In this document: piece by piece, positions 1 through 11,029 of the stretch
Layout: each line of letters starts with the position of its first letter
Numbering within the stretch: the first letter of the stretch is position 1
Assembly: GCA_037389465.1 (NCBI GenBank)
Contig: JAZARR010000221.1
Location: 970,501 to 1,034,500, forward strand
DNA from: Baylisascaris procyonis
Taxonomy: Eukaryota; Nematoda; Chromadorea; Rhabditida; Ascarididae
Reading direction: 5' to 3'
DNA: 64,000 bases
Made by a program: the position numbers and the translations under genes
Notes under the pieces: model-generated
Seen by the model: only the letters and a program-made list of their open reading frames with translations
Told to the model about the DNA's origin: nothing
Database searches by the model: none

Positions 1-3000
1 GAATTGCAAAAGCACTCGGTTCTGTGCCCATTGTTTTTCTCATGAATAAGAGTCTCTTGATGCCAAATCTGCGAAAAGTTATTGAAATGGTTGAGTGCAT
101 TTCTAACTACCGAATGAAGGGCATAAACTCAAATAATTCTTCATTATCAGAAACTTTCTGCGTATACAGTGACATTTCACAAAGAGTGTTCTCGGCGGCA
201 CTATGTTTGTGATGTAATTTGTCAGAAGGCTTGCCTCAAAATATCTCTGTTAGGTTGCATTCAGAAGGAACGAGCGGGAAATCTGAGTGCTCTGTTGTTC
301 AATATGTCCAGCAGTGTATATTCGCTTGGACCCATGAATGGTGTCTTCTCTTTCAGTTCCCTGTGCTTCCATCCAAACAAACGTCTTTTCTTCAGTTCTT
401 TGTACATCATATAGCGAACGTAGTGAACTTACTTCAAAGTGGGGATACATAGGAGGGATAAGATGTCTTCTGTACTTTAAATTACACTTCGAGTGATTCC
501 TGAATGTGTTTTAAAGAGCGGATAATGCAAAGCGAGATTGTTGCTTAGACCTTTCAATAGTGATGACATTTCAATTTTCAATCTAGCTTTAAAAATGTGT
601 GTGTGGCCAAGCTTTGAAAATGCTCTCAAGGTCTCGTTCTCAGATAAGAAGAGAGACAGCGAATGTTTACGAGAATTGCCTTTAAAAATCTAATTTGCCG
701 AGAGCCACCTGCCTAGAACACATTCGTTCAATGTCTCTTGAGATGGTGAATTCGATAGAATCAAAAGTACTCTTTCTGTGCCTTTTTGAAATTATATTTT
801 TTATGTATTCGGACCTCTACAAATATCTTTATTTCTCTCATAGTTGGCAGCCCACCATGTCAAATTATGCAAGAAAGGATTTGGACGTATCTCTCAATTT
901 TCTTTTGCAAACACAGCTGTCAATGTTTGCCATTCTCTGCCTTCGTAGGTGATGAGTGCAAATTGCACTGTTTCGTTAGATAGACACTAGACAAATTACC
1001 GCTTTTCTATTTCCATTATCAATCACTTTATGTTCATACATCAGCCTTTTTCATATTAGAGGTTGAATTTGCACCTGTTGTATCTACGTACTCATTTAAA
1101 TAGAATCTATGATGTTTTGAAAGAGTTATTATTACTATTTTCCATTCATGCAAAGATTTTAGTGCTTATATACGAAACGTATCTACGCGTTAAGTGCTTA
1201 TATCAGTGAATGCTGCTTTTCTTCTGATCTGTGGGAAGATTTCTCAAAAGGCTATCACAACTTGTTTTATGTGTCTGGTGTCTATCTACCCCAAACTGAA
1301 GCATCTTTCATACAATGAAGCACCTTTCGTACAATGAAGCCTTCTCACAGGATGATCGTTGCACAAATCACTTTATGAAGCTGTCTTCGGAATTCCGTTC
1401 AGTGACTACTGCGCTCGATGTACCGAGTGCAACTCGAAATCAAAAAAAAAGAAATGTTGGCGGCTATTCGGAATCAAAAGGAAAGCGTTAATAGATATGA
1501 AGGTGAAGCCAAGAAGTCGGAAATCGTCGTCGTGATTAAATTGGTATGTGTGACGCTAGGTATGTATTCATATTAGGAGATTCAACCATCTCTGGCCGCC
1601 TCTCGCCAATCGAGTCTTACTCAAAATTTTTACCCCATCTCAACTACTGCACCCAGTTTCGACAAGAAATTTTCCATTTCGGCATTTCGGCAAACGCTTC
1701 GACAGTAACCAGCCAAGGGTTCACCCCAACTGCCAGCTTCGAAGGGTTTCGCCACTGTTAGTAAAAACTCCAATATTGGTTCCATTTTCGAACATATGAT
1801 TATTTTTGGCGACGAACTCAACTATTGATAAGGCGTTTAGGTAAAATCGATGCTCAATTTGCTAAGAATATGTGTGAAGCGAAGAGCTTTTTTATGAAGC
1901 AACATTAGTTTTTACTGCAGGAACTCAGAAAAAAAAAGAAATATAAGTTTCAATAAAACCACTACATATATTTAGAAAACCTTTCATTCATTAACGTACA
2001 TTCTGGACCAATGAAATTTTTTCTAATAGGGATACACCATGGTAGATCAAAAGTGTTGTTACTTAATTTTACTTAAAGTAGCAAAGAGGCGAAGTTTCTG
2101 CTACTGAGTACGAACGTATTTCAAATAAATGAAACCTTTTGAGTCAAAGAAAACAATTTTTTTAAACAGTTCAACTGAAAGTATGAAACTGACAGTTGAT
2201 CGATATATTTCGCTTTTATTACCAAAATATTTCCCATTACCGAAAACTGTTTTATGGCAATTTAGGTCATTTTTTCTCCTCTTAGTGATCAACTAATACG
2301 GTCGTCGATATTCGAAAAGATCCGATGGGATGTTTGCGACAATTTTGAGAAAAAAAGAGGCCAACAGTATATGAAGTGAATGATGACACACGTTTTGTTC
2401 GCTTATTGTAAATTACATACGTTTATTGCACGTAATTCCAGCAATCCACGTTGCACTCAATGACAGATTCAACAAACCACAAACTACGTCTTCCGTAGCA
2501 AACCACAATATTGATAAGAGTTGTCACATCATTCTGAAGAGCTGTTGCCTTTTAAATTGATTTATAGATGAAATCTCACGTCTGTTACACTTCATATATT
2601 GCACCAAGTCTTGGGAGAGCGCTAAATTTTTGAGATGTGAGCCGGTAAATTTTAAAGTCAAAACATTTTGGGATATTCAGCATTGCAAAAATTTTCTATA
2701 AATCTTACAAAGTCTGTTAAGTAGTTAGACCGTGTTTTTGGGTTTCGCATAGGCTTAGTACAGGACTGCAGAAAAGGAAAGAAAATTCGTCAAAGGATTT
2801 ACAGTTTTTTTTTTGGCCTCACTCATACGCTAAATGCAATAGCACTGCTGGCATATTCATGGTTCATGATCACTACATTCACGCTCAGCATCGATCACCG
2901 CAACATGCACCTGTATTCGACGAAAAACCTGTGCGGATTACTCGTAATAGCGATACATTTGACCACCAAAGCAAAACTGGTTCATAGTTGGAGCAGTGTG

Positions 3001-5150
3001 TAGTCTTTGATTTCCGCGTAACGTGTGGATATATTACTGAGACAATTGGTTTATATGAATGGCTTTCAGGAGTAACCATTGCCGATGATAACGCAATCTG
3101 CACCCAAATTATCGCTGTGGTGGAACCATGTTTCTTCATCCTAAATAAAAAAGTAGTGCATAAAACTGCAGAATTAAGAGCGAGCGACAGATTTTTATAT
3201 GCTGCATTTGAGCTCGACTTCTTTGCTACCATATATATATTTTCCTCGAGAGAAGCACCCTATATGGATGCCCTGTGGACGCCGTTATTGAAATTATTTG
3301 CTTGTGAAACAAATCTCTACTGGGAAAAGAAAAAAAAAACATTTGTTGAGTTTGAATCGAATGCTGCCCAATGATGAATGATCATCGCCATCGGCAAACC
3401 ATCTTTATTAGAGGCAGCATATCATACATCATTTTCTTCTTTCCTATTGGCGTTCGCCGTTCCACGCTATCTGCAATTTTATCATTCGCACTTCTCACTT
3501 AAATAATAAAAAGTAATAATGAAATGCCCATATTCGGACACGTCTTTGTCGAGAATTAAATGTCATTCAGTGATGAATTCTTTGAAAGTTAGTAAATGGT
3601 CTCTTATCGCATAACTCACGAATTTCCAAATCACTCGTGGCGATAGAAAATTTTGTCTCTCACAGATTTTATAAAAATCTTCACAAGAAAAATCGATCAA
3701 GCTGAAGTACGTAATAGAACGATATGTATAGAAAGCAAATCACAATTATTATTAAAATGGTTTTGCAAATATTACAGAGAAGCAGGAACATTATGGAAAG
3801 ATTGGCTTGAGCACGTACAAAAAGTGCGTCCCCATGTGTGCATACATCCTTATATGAGCAAAAAGAAAACTGCCATATACTTCAACTTATGGGCTTCCAT
3901 TTATTCACTTTAATTCATATTTAAAGATCACAATATAAACAGTCGTCGCCTCGTAACACCAGGAATGCGATGTTATATGAACTATGGTGCAGTCTGCAAC
4001 CCTATCGACTAAAGAAGTTCGTGATGGCTGAGAGAAGAAATTAACAGCTATCGATTGCCTTATCACCAATATAATTGTCTATAATTTAATGAGAGAAGCC
4101 TTAGCGTATTGCAGTGATGCATCAGTTCTATTTATTTACGACCTTAAGACAGCCGATATCAACTGTTCGACAAACTTCTGTTCTTTTCACCATCATAATG
4201 AAGTAGTGAAATGCGAGCATTGGAACTCTAACATCATAAACCACATCATCGGAAATCCCATTCCAGTATCAGATATTCCATCGTCATAATGGAATAGGAG
4301 CATTCCAACTGGGGTCCATCACACAATCCTTCAGATTCTCCTTCAATCAATCCACTGCTCTAAAATGAAGCAACGTGTGCATGCTGCTTCCATTGTGACG
4401 CTGCTTTCAATCCTTGATTTTGAAAAGAGCTTTCAAATCTGCAACTGCATGCTGCATTATTGCGTCCTATACATACCATCACGCATTTGATGTATGTCCA
4501 TCTCTCCAGTAGTTTCAACGATGGAGCTGCTGAAACCAAATTGAGGGAAATGCATGAATATAACCTGATTTATAGAACGACTTCATATCTTGCTTTCTAA
4601 GTTGACCAGTCAACATCGAATGGGATTATGAGTACTTAAGTGTGCACAAAATTTGCAGGTACTCAACTGTGACTGAATCATGCTGTGCAACACACCGCAC
4701 CGGGAAGATGTTTTATTCACTGAACAGTAGCATAGGCGATCGGTTCGATCAATAAAAGTCCATAGATCATTGATATGGGCGGTTGATTCAATTAAGTTTG
4801 AATGCTGAAAAATTGCGAAAATGTCGGTCGCACCTTCCCTCCTTGTCTGCTCCTTCATGTTTCTCTCCCAACTCCTCTGCCTCCCTTCCCTTCCTCTCCC
4901 CATCCCCCCCCCCCCTCCCGTCATTCATGACTGCGCCTTTTAACTTCGTTTTTTGATATTGCAAGCAGGAGTTCAAGTCGACATTACTCTAGATCCTAGT
5001 CAACTCCACCACTTTCTTCTTTCAGAACAGAAACATAATTTTCCTTCCGCCTGATAAGATAGCAAGGGTGTGAATGTGGAATATTATACGAAACTTCTGA
5101 ACTTACAATCCTCGCTTCATGAAATGAATTTCATAACCTTATCTGCTTTG
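1..5150. other. Intergenic or intronic DNA, no supported gene
   Basis: Only short open frames occur here. The longest, a 128-codon frame on the plus strand at 2988-3374 and a 115-codon frame on the minus strand at 2885-3232, overlap each other and show no domain, signal peptide or splice context I trust. Minor structure: an imperfect direct repeat around 1305-1343 (a motif ending in tacaatgaagc occurs twice) and a pyrimidine-rich tract near 4831-4919, listed separately. Weak degenerate transposon remnants cannot be excluded. Confidence 0.5.
4831..4919. repeat. Pyrimidine-rich tract with a poly-C run
   Basis: About 90 bases are almost entirely C and T on the plus strand, ending in a run of about a dozen C residues near 4905-4917. 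Long pyrimidine mirror-like tracts can form triplex or other non-B DNA and are prone to length change; whether this one does is inference. No gene is attached to it. Confidence 0.6.
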
Positions 5151-6348
5151 TAAAGCTGTGAGGATCAAGAGCCCAGAACCTACAACTGAAGAGATCGCAC
5201 TGTTTTCCTCCCTGGAAAACAGAGCTTATGCTGATAGTGGACTTTGTTTTGTGCCTATATATTGCACTCAAATGTTATTCCTGCAACTTTACAACCAGCA
5301 TGGATTATTGTAGAGATTTATGTGGATAAAAAGAAGTACCACCCAGACGAATTGATTTATCTTTCCTTTTGAAGAGAGTTTGGCTTATTGCGGTCAAAGA
5401 AAGAATACGCCTCTTACCTTCCATCGTATTCAGCTTAGATTCAATCATTTCGCGTAATTTACAGAATCCCGCTGGAGTCATTTGTAAAAGCGAGACGACA
5501 GTTTGTGGTTATCAAGTATTTAGTGGCATAAGCATCCGAAGGGAACACTGAGTGAGCATAAAACATTGAAGTTATTTATTCAGCAATTGTGACCAATTTA
5601 TTTAGGGCAATCATCGAATTTGATACATTCACCAACGTCATTGCGTACGAATCCATCTGCAGCCGGGCACTCGCAGCCTGGTGGTTTGCATATTCGAGGG
5701 CAAGGTACGAGACGTTCCTTGCATGTACCCTCACATCCTCTGCATTTTAGGAACTTCTCGTTTTTCCCACACGACTCTTCTGAACCAATAGCTTTTTGGC
5801 AAGATAGTTCGTTGAAATGAGAAGAAATGAAGAATAATTTGTCCGGAAAGAAGGATAATGAGTTGTTCAGAGCGCAACGGTCCTAGCATATGTGCATATA
5901 TGAACGATCTTAAATTCTTCTCGCTGATTGATGAAACAGCAAGATTAAATGAAAACTAGCCGTTTTGATTCAGCTTAAAAAATATAACTGAGGAGATAGA
6001 ATCAAAGGAATAGGTTTTTTTCAGAAGCAGCTTCCAATATCTGTCAAGAACACTTGCGGCATCTAAGTTATGATATGATAAGGAGTTAATACAGCAAGCT
6101 CAAACGCACTATACTTAAATCACTTGAATGCGATTGTTGGACCACTTTGTTAGAATGACACTAATGTTTAAGTGCCCTGTGCATTAAGTCAGTTGATTAC
6201 GATCATGCTCACATAGTCGTTAACGGTTCGATTCGAAGCCTTTCTCAATTTTCTTCAGTATTCGTGATCACTAGAAAATGTGCAAGGATTGAGAATTGAT
6301 TTCAATATAAAATTCTTCCCTGTACAATGAATATCATCGTGCTTGAAA

Positions 6349-6374
6349 CGTGTCTGTGAAGTGAATTTCATGTG

Positions 6375-6412
<38 letters not shown>

Positions 6413-6437
6413 CACATGAAATTCACTTCACAGACAC

Positions 6438-6438
<1 letters not shown>
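6349..6438. repeat. Perfect 90-bp palindrome with AT core
   Basis: Positions 6349-6393 are the exact reverse complement of 6394-6438. The outer 31 bases of each arm are unique sequence (starting cgtgtctgtgaag) and the core is alternating AT. It lies in the intron between exons 3 and 4 of TIL copy A and runs straight into a further (AT)n tract. A transcript would form a long hairpin. Confidence 0.9.

Positions 6439-6532
<94 letters not shown>
6439..6532. repeat. (AT)n microsatellite
   Basis: About 94 bases of uninterrupted alternating TA directly follow the palindrome, inside the intron of TIL copy A. The equivalent place in copy C has no such tract, so it arose or expanded after the duplication. 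Confidence 0.9.
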
Positions 6533-6536
<4 letters not shown>

Positions 6537-8677
6537 TGTTTTCTCACTGTGACATCAGTATTCCGTATTCCGGAATGAACCGATCCGATTTGAAACAAAA
6601 TAACCAACCTCGTTTTTTTCGGGTATTTGGGACACTCAGCTTCCGGAACGCATTTGCCGATAGATGTTCTTCGGAATCCAGCGGCAAACGAGCATTCACA
6701 TGACGGAGGGCGGCACATCATAGGACAAGGCATATGAAATTGTTAAAATTACCATGCATAGCACATAAGTTAAACTGCGGAGTTACCCTTCGATATCTTA
6801 AGAATAAACTTGATGACTATCGAGAATGAAGCTTAGGCAGTAACTTAACAAAGCAGACTTTCGCTGATAGATCTGTGGCCAAATACCAAAGATCAAGGGT
6901 AATTTCTCCTGGGAACGTGGTTTTCTATGTCAACTGAATCAGAAGAAATGCTTTCAGATGAATACTTTTATATGCATATTATGCACCCTAAGCATCCTAT
7001 TCGCCGCAGCATTCGTTGCTATGTGCTCTTACAAATTTACCTTTCAAATGTGGGCTAAGATGACGTCGTGTCTGCGCATATGTGTGTCTATCTCTCAGTC
7101 TGTTAATTGAATTTGGAAAACACTGAGTTCACAATCTTGAATTTTCACATGTGCCATGTGAACAACAGAGTGATCTAAAATACAACTGATTCATTCAGCT
7201 TCAGGAAGGGGGTCGCAGTTATTTAATAATGCAAAAATTTGCATTGTTCTGTTCTCAGTGCACGCCGCAAGGCGGAGCTGTAAAATAAAGGTAGCAATGC
7301 GAAAAATTACATGTTCCCTATTGGCTGCTGGAACAGTGCTGGGCAATAATGACAAATGGCGAGATATAAATGTCTCTTGTGTTTGGTTGGAGCGCAGTTT
7401 AAATTGGAGTTTAGACCTTGCTTCTCATATGATCTTGTGGAGAACTCACAGGCTCAAATCCGCATTCCACTTCGCAACCAGTGCACTCTACCCATTTTTC
7501 ATTTGGGCCACATTCGTGCTCTGCAATAACCGTTATCGCAGCAAGAAGTGCCTGAAATAGAACTGAATGCCCCTGCAGAATTAGAAAAAGAAAAGATTGT
7601 TGGAGATAATACAAATGACTGGTGAACGAAACAATAATGCAGAAAGGCAAAGAAGACTATATAGAAGATTCTTGAAAAAGCAATAAAAACAGTCATTTTA
7701 GAAAATTAGTGCAAGATAATGACACCTCAAACTCGGATGAAGTTGCTCTTGTGGAGAGTAAACGACGTTACTCCTCAAAGGTATATCTTTCCTCATCTTC
7801 TGAGTATAACCTACATTCTTTTCTTGCAATCCTACTGCTACGATTCCATCGATTCCCAATGTTTTCTGCTATTCCAATGCATTTACTCATCAATTCTTTA
7901 GTGATAGACGTCGTGCTTTGGTTTTCTTTCGATTAATTTTATCCTTAACAAGAAATCGTTTGGTTCAAACCATAAGCCATTATGCGGCTAGCAAAGAGAT
8001 GAATGCATAGGAAAGATTTTCACTTATTGCATGTTTTCGTTTTTTGTTATCGCTGATTCGATGCTATGTTCCAAACACCATTTTTCCAAACAATAGATCG
8101 CATCGCTGCGGCAAAAAAAGAAAATACAGAGGACGCAGTGAATTTCTTTGCACTGGCAAAAATGTCAACGAATTCCACCGAATCAATAAATAGAGATTAT
8201 CATTGATCTTCTTTTGAATACTTCTCAGAAAGTTCCTACTTATGACTAAAAGCGGTTGTAATCTGTAATTATTTCCATTCACGAACTTCTCAGGTTGATA
8301 TTTATCAAACCTCAAATTTTGTGAAAACAGCATTTTTTTCAGAACATTTCACAAGCTGATAAGTGATTCCTCTTCAATTTTATGCTACCCTTTAGAGTTT
8401 GCTTCATGCTTTCTTTCGTTTTTTTTTTTTTTCAAATAAACAACAAATGTTTCGCCCATCAAAAATAATACACTAAAAGTAATTTCTAGGAGCCTGCAGA
8501 TCAAAACCATACCGCAATGGCAAACCCACTCAAAAAATTGACTCTTTGAAGTTTATAAGCACATAACATTCATAACAAGCTGATTTGGATGAGTATCACG
8601 CAACCAATTTCTTACCAAGAAAAGAGTTGTGTAGAGCATTTGAAGCGAATTACTGATGTATTCGCTATTCCTCCGCC

Positions 8678-8684
8678 TTTTATA
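8678..8684 (-). promoter_or_regulatory. TATA box of TIL copy A
   Basis: TATAAAA on the minus strand, about 40 bases upstream of the exon 1 ATG at 8639. All four TIL copies have a TATA-like element 40-71 bases upstream of their start codon, which supports this reading. Confidence 0.5.
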
Positions 8685-9330
8685 TAACATCCAAAACGTG
8701 ATTGCTTACGTCGTGCGTTTCACGTTATGTTTTAGATATGTTTCACAGATTGCTCAATTGTGTAATAAACTGCTCACGTTGATTGCCGTCAACAACAGAA
8801 CCGGCTCCTACTTCAGTCACTTCCCAAATTTTCCAAACACCTTTTTTTGTGTTTTTACAATTCTGCATGCTTTGAGCGCATTTCACATATGCATCTTTCA
8901 GTCTGCCTCGTTGCCTTCTATCACATAATTTTTAATCGGAATGTATCAACCTTTTTCAACAACTTCAAAGAGAATATTATGCAGTCACATGTGCTTGAAA
9001 ATTTGCGTGCTCCTGCATGGAACTGCAATCGACTGGACAGCAAGAAAAGTGAGGAAAGCGAATTTTTGATAGATTTGTGCGGACACTCATTTCACTTAAA
9101 ATTTGAATGCTTTTCATTATATATTTTGCTATTTGTTGGCAATTTACAAAATTAGTGGTGCAGGATTGCATAAGTTCACATTCTACTGGTTCTTGTGACA
9201 AGCGCCTTTGATTTGTTTTGAACAATAGATGCTAAAAATGAGAAAACTTGGCGATAATATAAGCCATGAGCTGAATGTTCAGCGGTCCCACTGAATGAGA
9301 ATAGGTTCGCCTAACCGCAGGTCTTGCTGT

Positions 9331-10179
9331 TCTTCAAGTCACTGTACTCTCAGTGTCAAAAGGAACTTTGTCACCCATCATTCAATAGTTTCTGCCCAGT
9401 ATGCAAAATTGCTCGAGAAACATTGAAAAATGAATGGTGTCTCGTTTTGATTGATTGAATGAGTTCTATTTTATTTATCAAAGAAAATCATACGATTCTT
9501 AACTATGGGAGTTTTCGTTGATAATAACTTTGAAAAGATTTTTGATTCTGTCTTTTTATGCCATCGTGTGTAAACCCATTCTTTCGCAATCTTTCTCTAG
9601 TCAAACGCAATTGAAAACAATGAAATGCGAAAACACGCCAGCTTTTATCCAAGTTTTTAACTCTTCATAAATCCGCTCATATTTCGATTCTGCCTTCACG
9701 GATTTGCTTCACATCGATGTGTCATGCGTGGGAGTGTGCTGGTGAATTTAGACCAAAATCTCATGATGTTCGGAGGTTAAATGGGAAAGTTATTCGCCTC
9801 TGAATTGTGTCAGTCTTTCACAGTCTGCCAATGTCTTCACTGTGCAGATTGAGCTTAAACTTATAAAGTGCGTGAACGATGGTGTGGCCGACATATTCCT
9901 TCTAGAATGTACGGTATGTGGAGTGCTTTAAGAAAGTTATCCGATACGAAATTGGCTTGCATTCCAAATGCTACAACGTCTTCTGCGTTGATGAGTTGAA
10001 ATGAGGCTTGGTGGGTGCAAGGGTCGATAGAGACATGCAAATTTGCACGTGCAAATTCTTTACACAAAATGAAATTCCTGAATTTAGCCATCTAGAACTG
10101 AGATTTCTATGCTTTTAATAACTCTATTCTGGTAGACCATCGGTGGTTTTGAATAACACATTCGACTCAGTTCGACAAC
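9331..10179. other. Gene-poor spacer before the retroelement
   Basis: No supported gene. A 76-codon minus-strand frame (10091-9861) starts six bases after an acceptor-like aatctcag and reads somewhat like protein, but it has no recognisable domain, so I leave it as an open possibility. Confidence 0.4.
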
Positions 10180-10184
10180 CATGC
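10180..10184. repeat. Target-site duplication (left copy) of the LTR element
   Basis: The five bases catgc directly before the 5' LTR are repeated directly after the 3' LTR at 14588-14592. A 5-bp duplication fits integrase-mediated insertion of BEL/Pao-type elements. Confidence 0.9.
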
Positions 10185-10962
10185 TGTCGCGAATTATCGC
10201 GATTTAGCGATGATTCATGGCGGCATAAAGGATCAAAGAAGGCGCTACTAGACAAAGGCGCCAGTGGAAGTGTGGAGAGTTAACGCGAAACAATGACGAT
10301 TCTTAGCAACTCTCACACCTCCAAAAATGATGTACTGTCTCACTTCCTAACAAAGAATGTGTTATCCAAATGAACGAACCGAGTAAGCCAACAAAGGGGA
10401 GAGCTCAACGATGTGAAAGCGTTCAACAGATTAGGAGAGTTAGTTGCGCATCGAGTTACGATAGCGAGTTGCGGTTGGAGTTGCGCATCGAGCTACGATA
10501 GCGAGTTGCGGTTGGAGTTGCGCATCGAGTTACTATAGCGAGTTGCGGTTACAGTGGCGGCTATCGACAGTTAGACCCCATTCGTCTCTCTGTCTTCCTT
10601 CGATTTCGATATTTATTTGTCTGCTTCGATATTAGCTCTCCTCGAATTCGACATTTATTCACTAATTTCGATATTCTTCCGACGATCGACTTCAAAACTT
10701 ATTCACTAAGTTTCGATATTTGTTCGCCGATCGACTTCGATACTCACTGATTGGCTATCTCGATATTCTTTCGCTGAGCAATTCGATTCTATCCGACGTC
10801 ACTGCGATTTTCGGTAGCTGATCGGTCCAAACTTCGTCTTCGGCAATAACTTCGATTTCATTCAGTACAATTTGCGCCCTACGGTCAGTTGTGCATTCGT
10901 TTAAACCATCAAATATAAAACATTTTCGCTTTGTTTGCCGCTTGCGTTCCGCGTTCGCTACA
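10185..10962 (+). repeat. 5' LTR (778 bp)
   Basis: Begins tgtcgcgaattatcgcg and ends cgcgttcgctaca; it matches 13810-14587 with no difference seen by eye. It contains three 37-bp tandem units (10443-10553) and one copy of the 48-bp segment that is expanded in the solo LTR. TATAAAA at 10914-10920 is a candidate promoter box near the 3' end of the LTR. Confidence 0.93.
10443..10553 (+). repeat. Three 37-bp tandem units inside the LTR
   Basis: Units start gttgcgcatcgag and differ by only a few bases; the third carries a T for G change in its middle. The same array is in the 3' LTR at 14068-14178. The solo LTR at 46957-48175 keeps only about one unit, so copy number varies within the family. Possible enhancer-like repeats; function unknown. 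Confidence 0.85.
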
Positions 10963-10985
10963 TGGTGCATTTGGTACCCACGAAT
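10963..10985 (+). promoter_or_regulatory. Candidate primer-binding site (tRNA-Gly-like)
   Basis: The DNA directly after the 5' LTR begins TGGTGCATT, which is complementary to the 3' end of a typical eukaryotic glycine tRNA including CCA. After those nine bases the match becomes imperfect. Position and the leading TGG are as expected for a minus-strand primer site; the tRNA identity is tentative. Confidence 0.45.
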
Positions 10986-11029
10986 TGAACCACATCGATT
11001 GCTAAACAAACGCAACCCTGCGAACCAAT

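Larger units (their letters stand above)
5598..8639 (-). pseudogene. TIL-domain serine protease inhibitor, copy A (probably broken)
   Basis: The four-exon plan matches copy B. Exon 1 (8639-8616) codes MLYTTLFL and ends in a good gtaaga donor. Exon 2 (7551-7450) completes the signal peptide and gives the first half of a TIL domain (starting CGPNEKWVEC). Exon 3 (6733-6609) holds the second half, with reactive-site loop CPMMC. Exon 4 (5779-5598) codes a second TIL domain with loop CPRIC and ends CPK-stop. Two lesions are visible. The exon 3 acceptor that reads ttgcag in B is ttcat here, with no AG nearby in the right frame. The exon 3 to exon 4 junction is also out of frame, because exon 3 ends in a different phase after an A-run. 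Skipping exon 3 also shifts frame. Each domain on its own keeps its cysteines, so the decay is recent, or splicing differs from my model. If expressed, it would be secreted. Confidence 0.6.
5160..9330. repeat. Segmental duplication, unit 1 (pairs with about 20215-24545)
   Basis: This stretch aligns by eye with about 20215-24545 on the same strand. It covers TIL gene copy A, its introns and both flanks. Similarity is very high around exon 2 (about 7000-7560 against 22060-22620) and weaker elsewhere. In the third-exon region the two units differ strongly: unit 1 carries an AT palindrome and a long (AT)n tract, while unit 2 has lost the recognisable exon. The edges are approximate. Confidence 0.75.

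Noticed and set aside
2885..3374. Overlapping 115- and 128-codon frames on opposite strands
   Set aside because: No domain, start context or splice signals; at most one could be real, and a decayed transposon or chance explains them.
6220..6245. ggttcgattcg resembling a tRNA T-arm
   Set aside because: The flanking bases do not form the T-stem and no A-box lies upstream.
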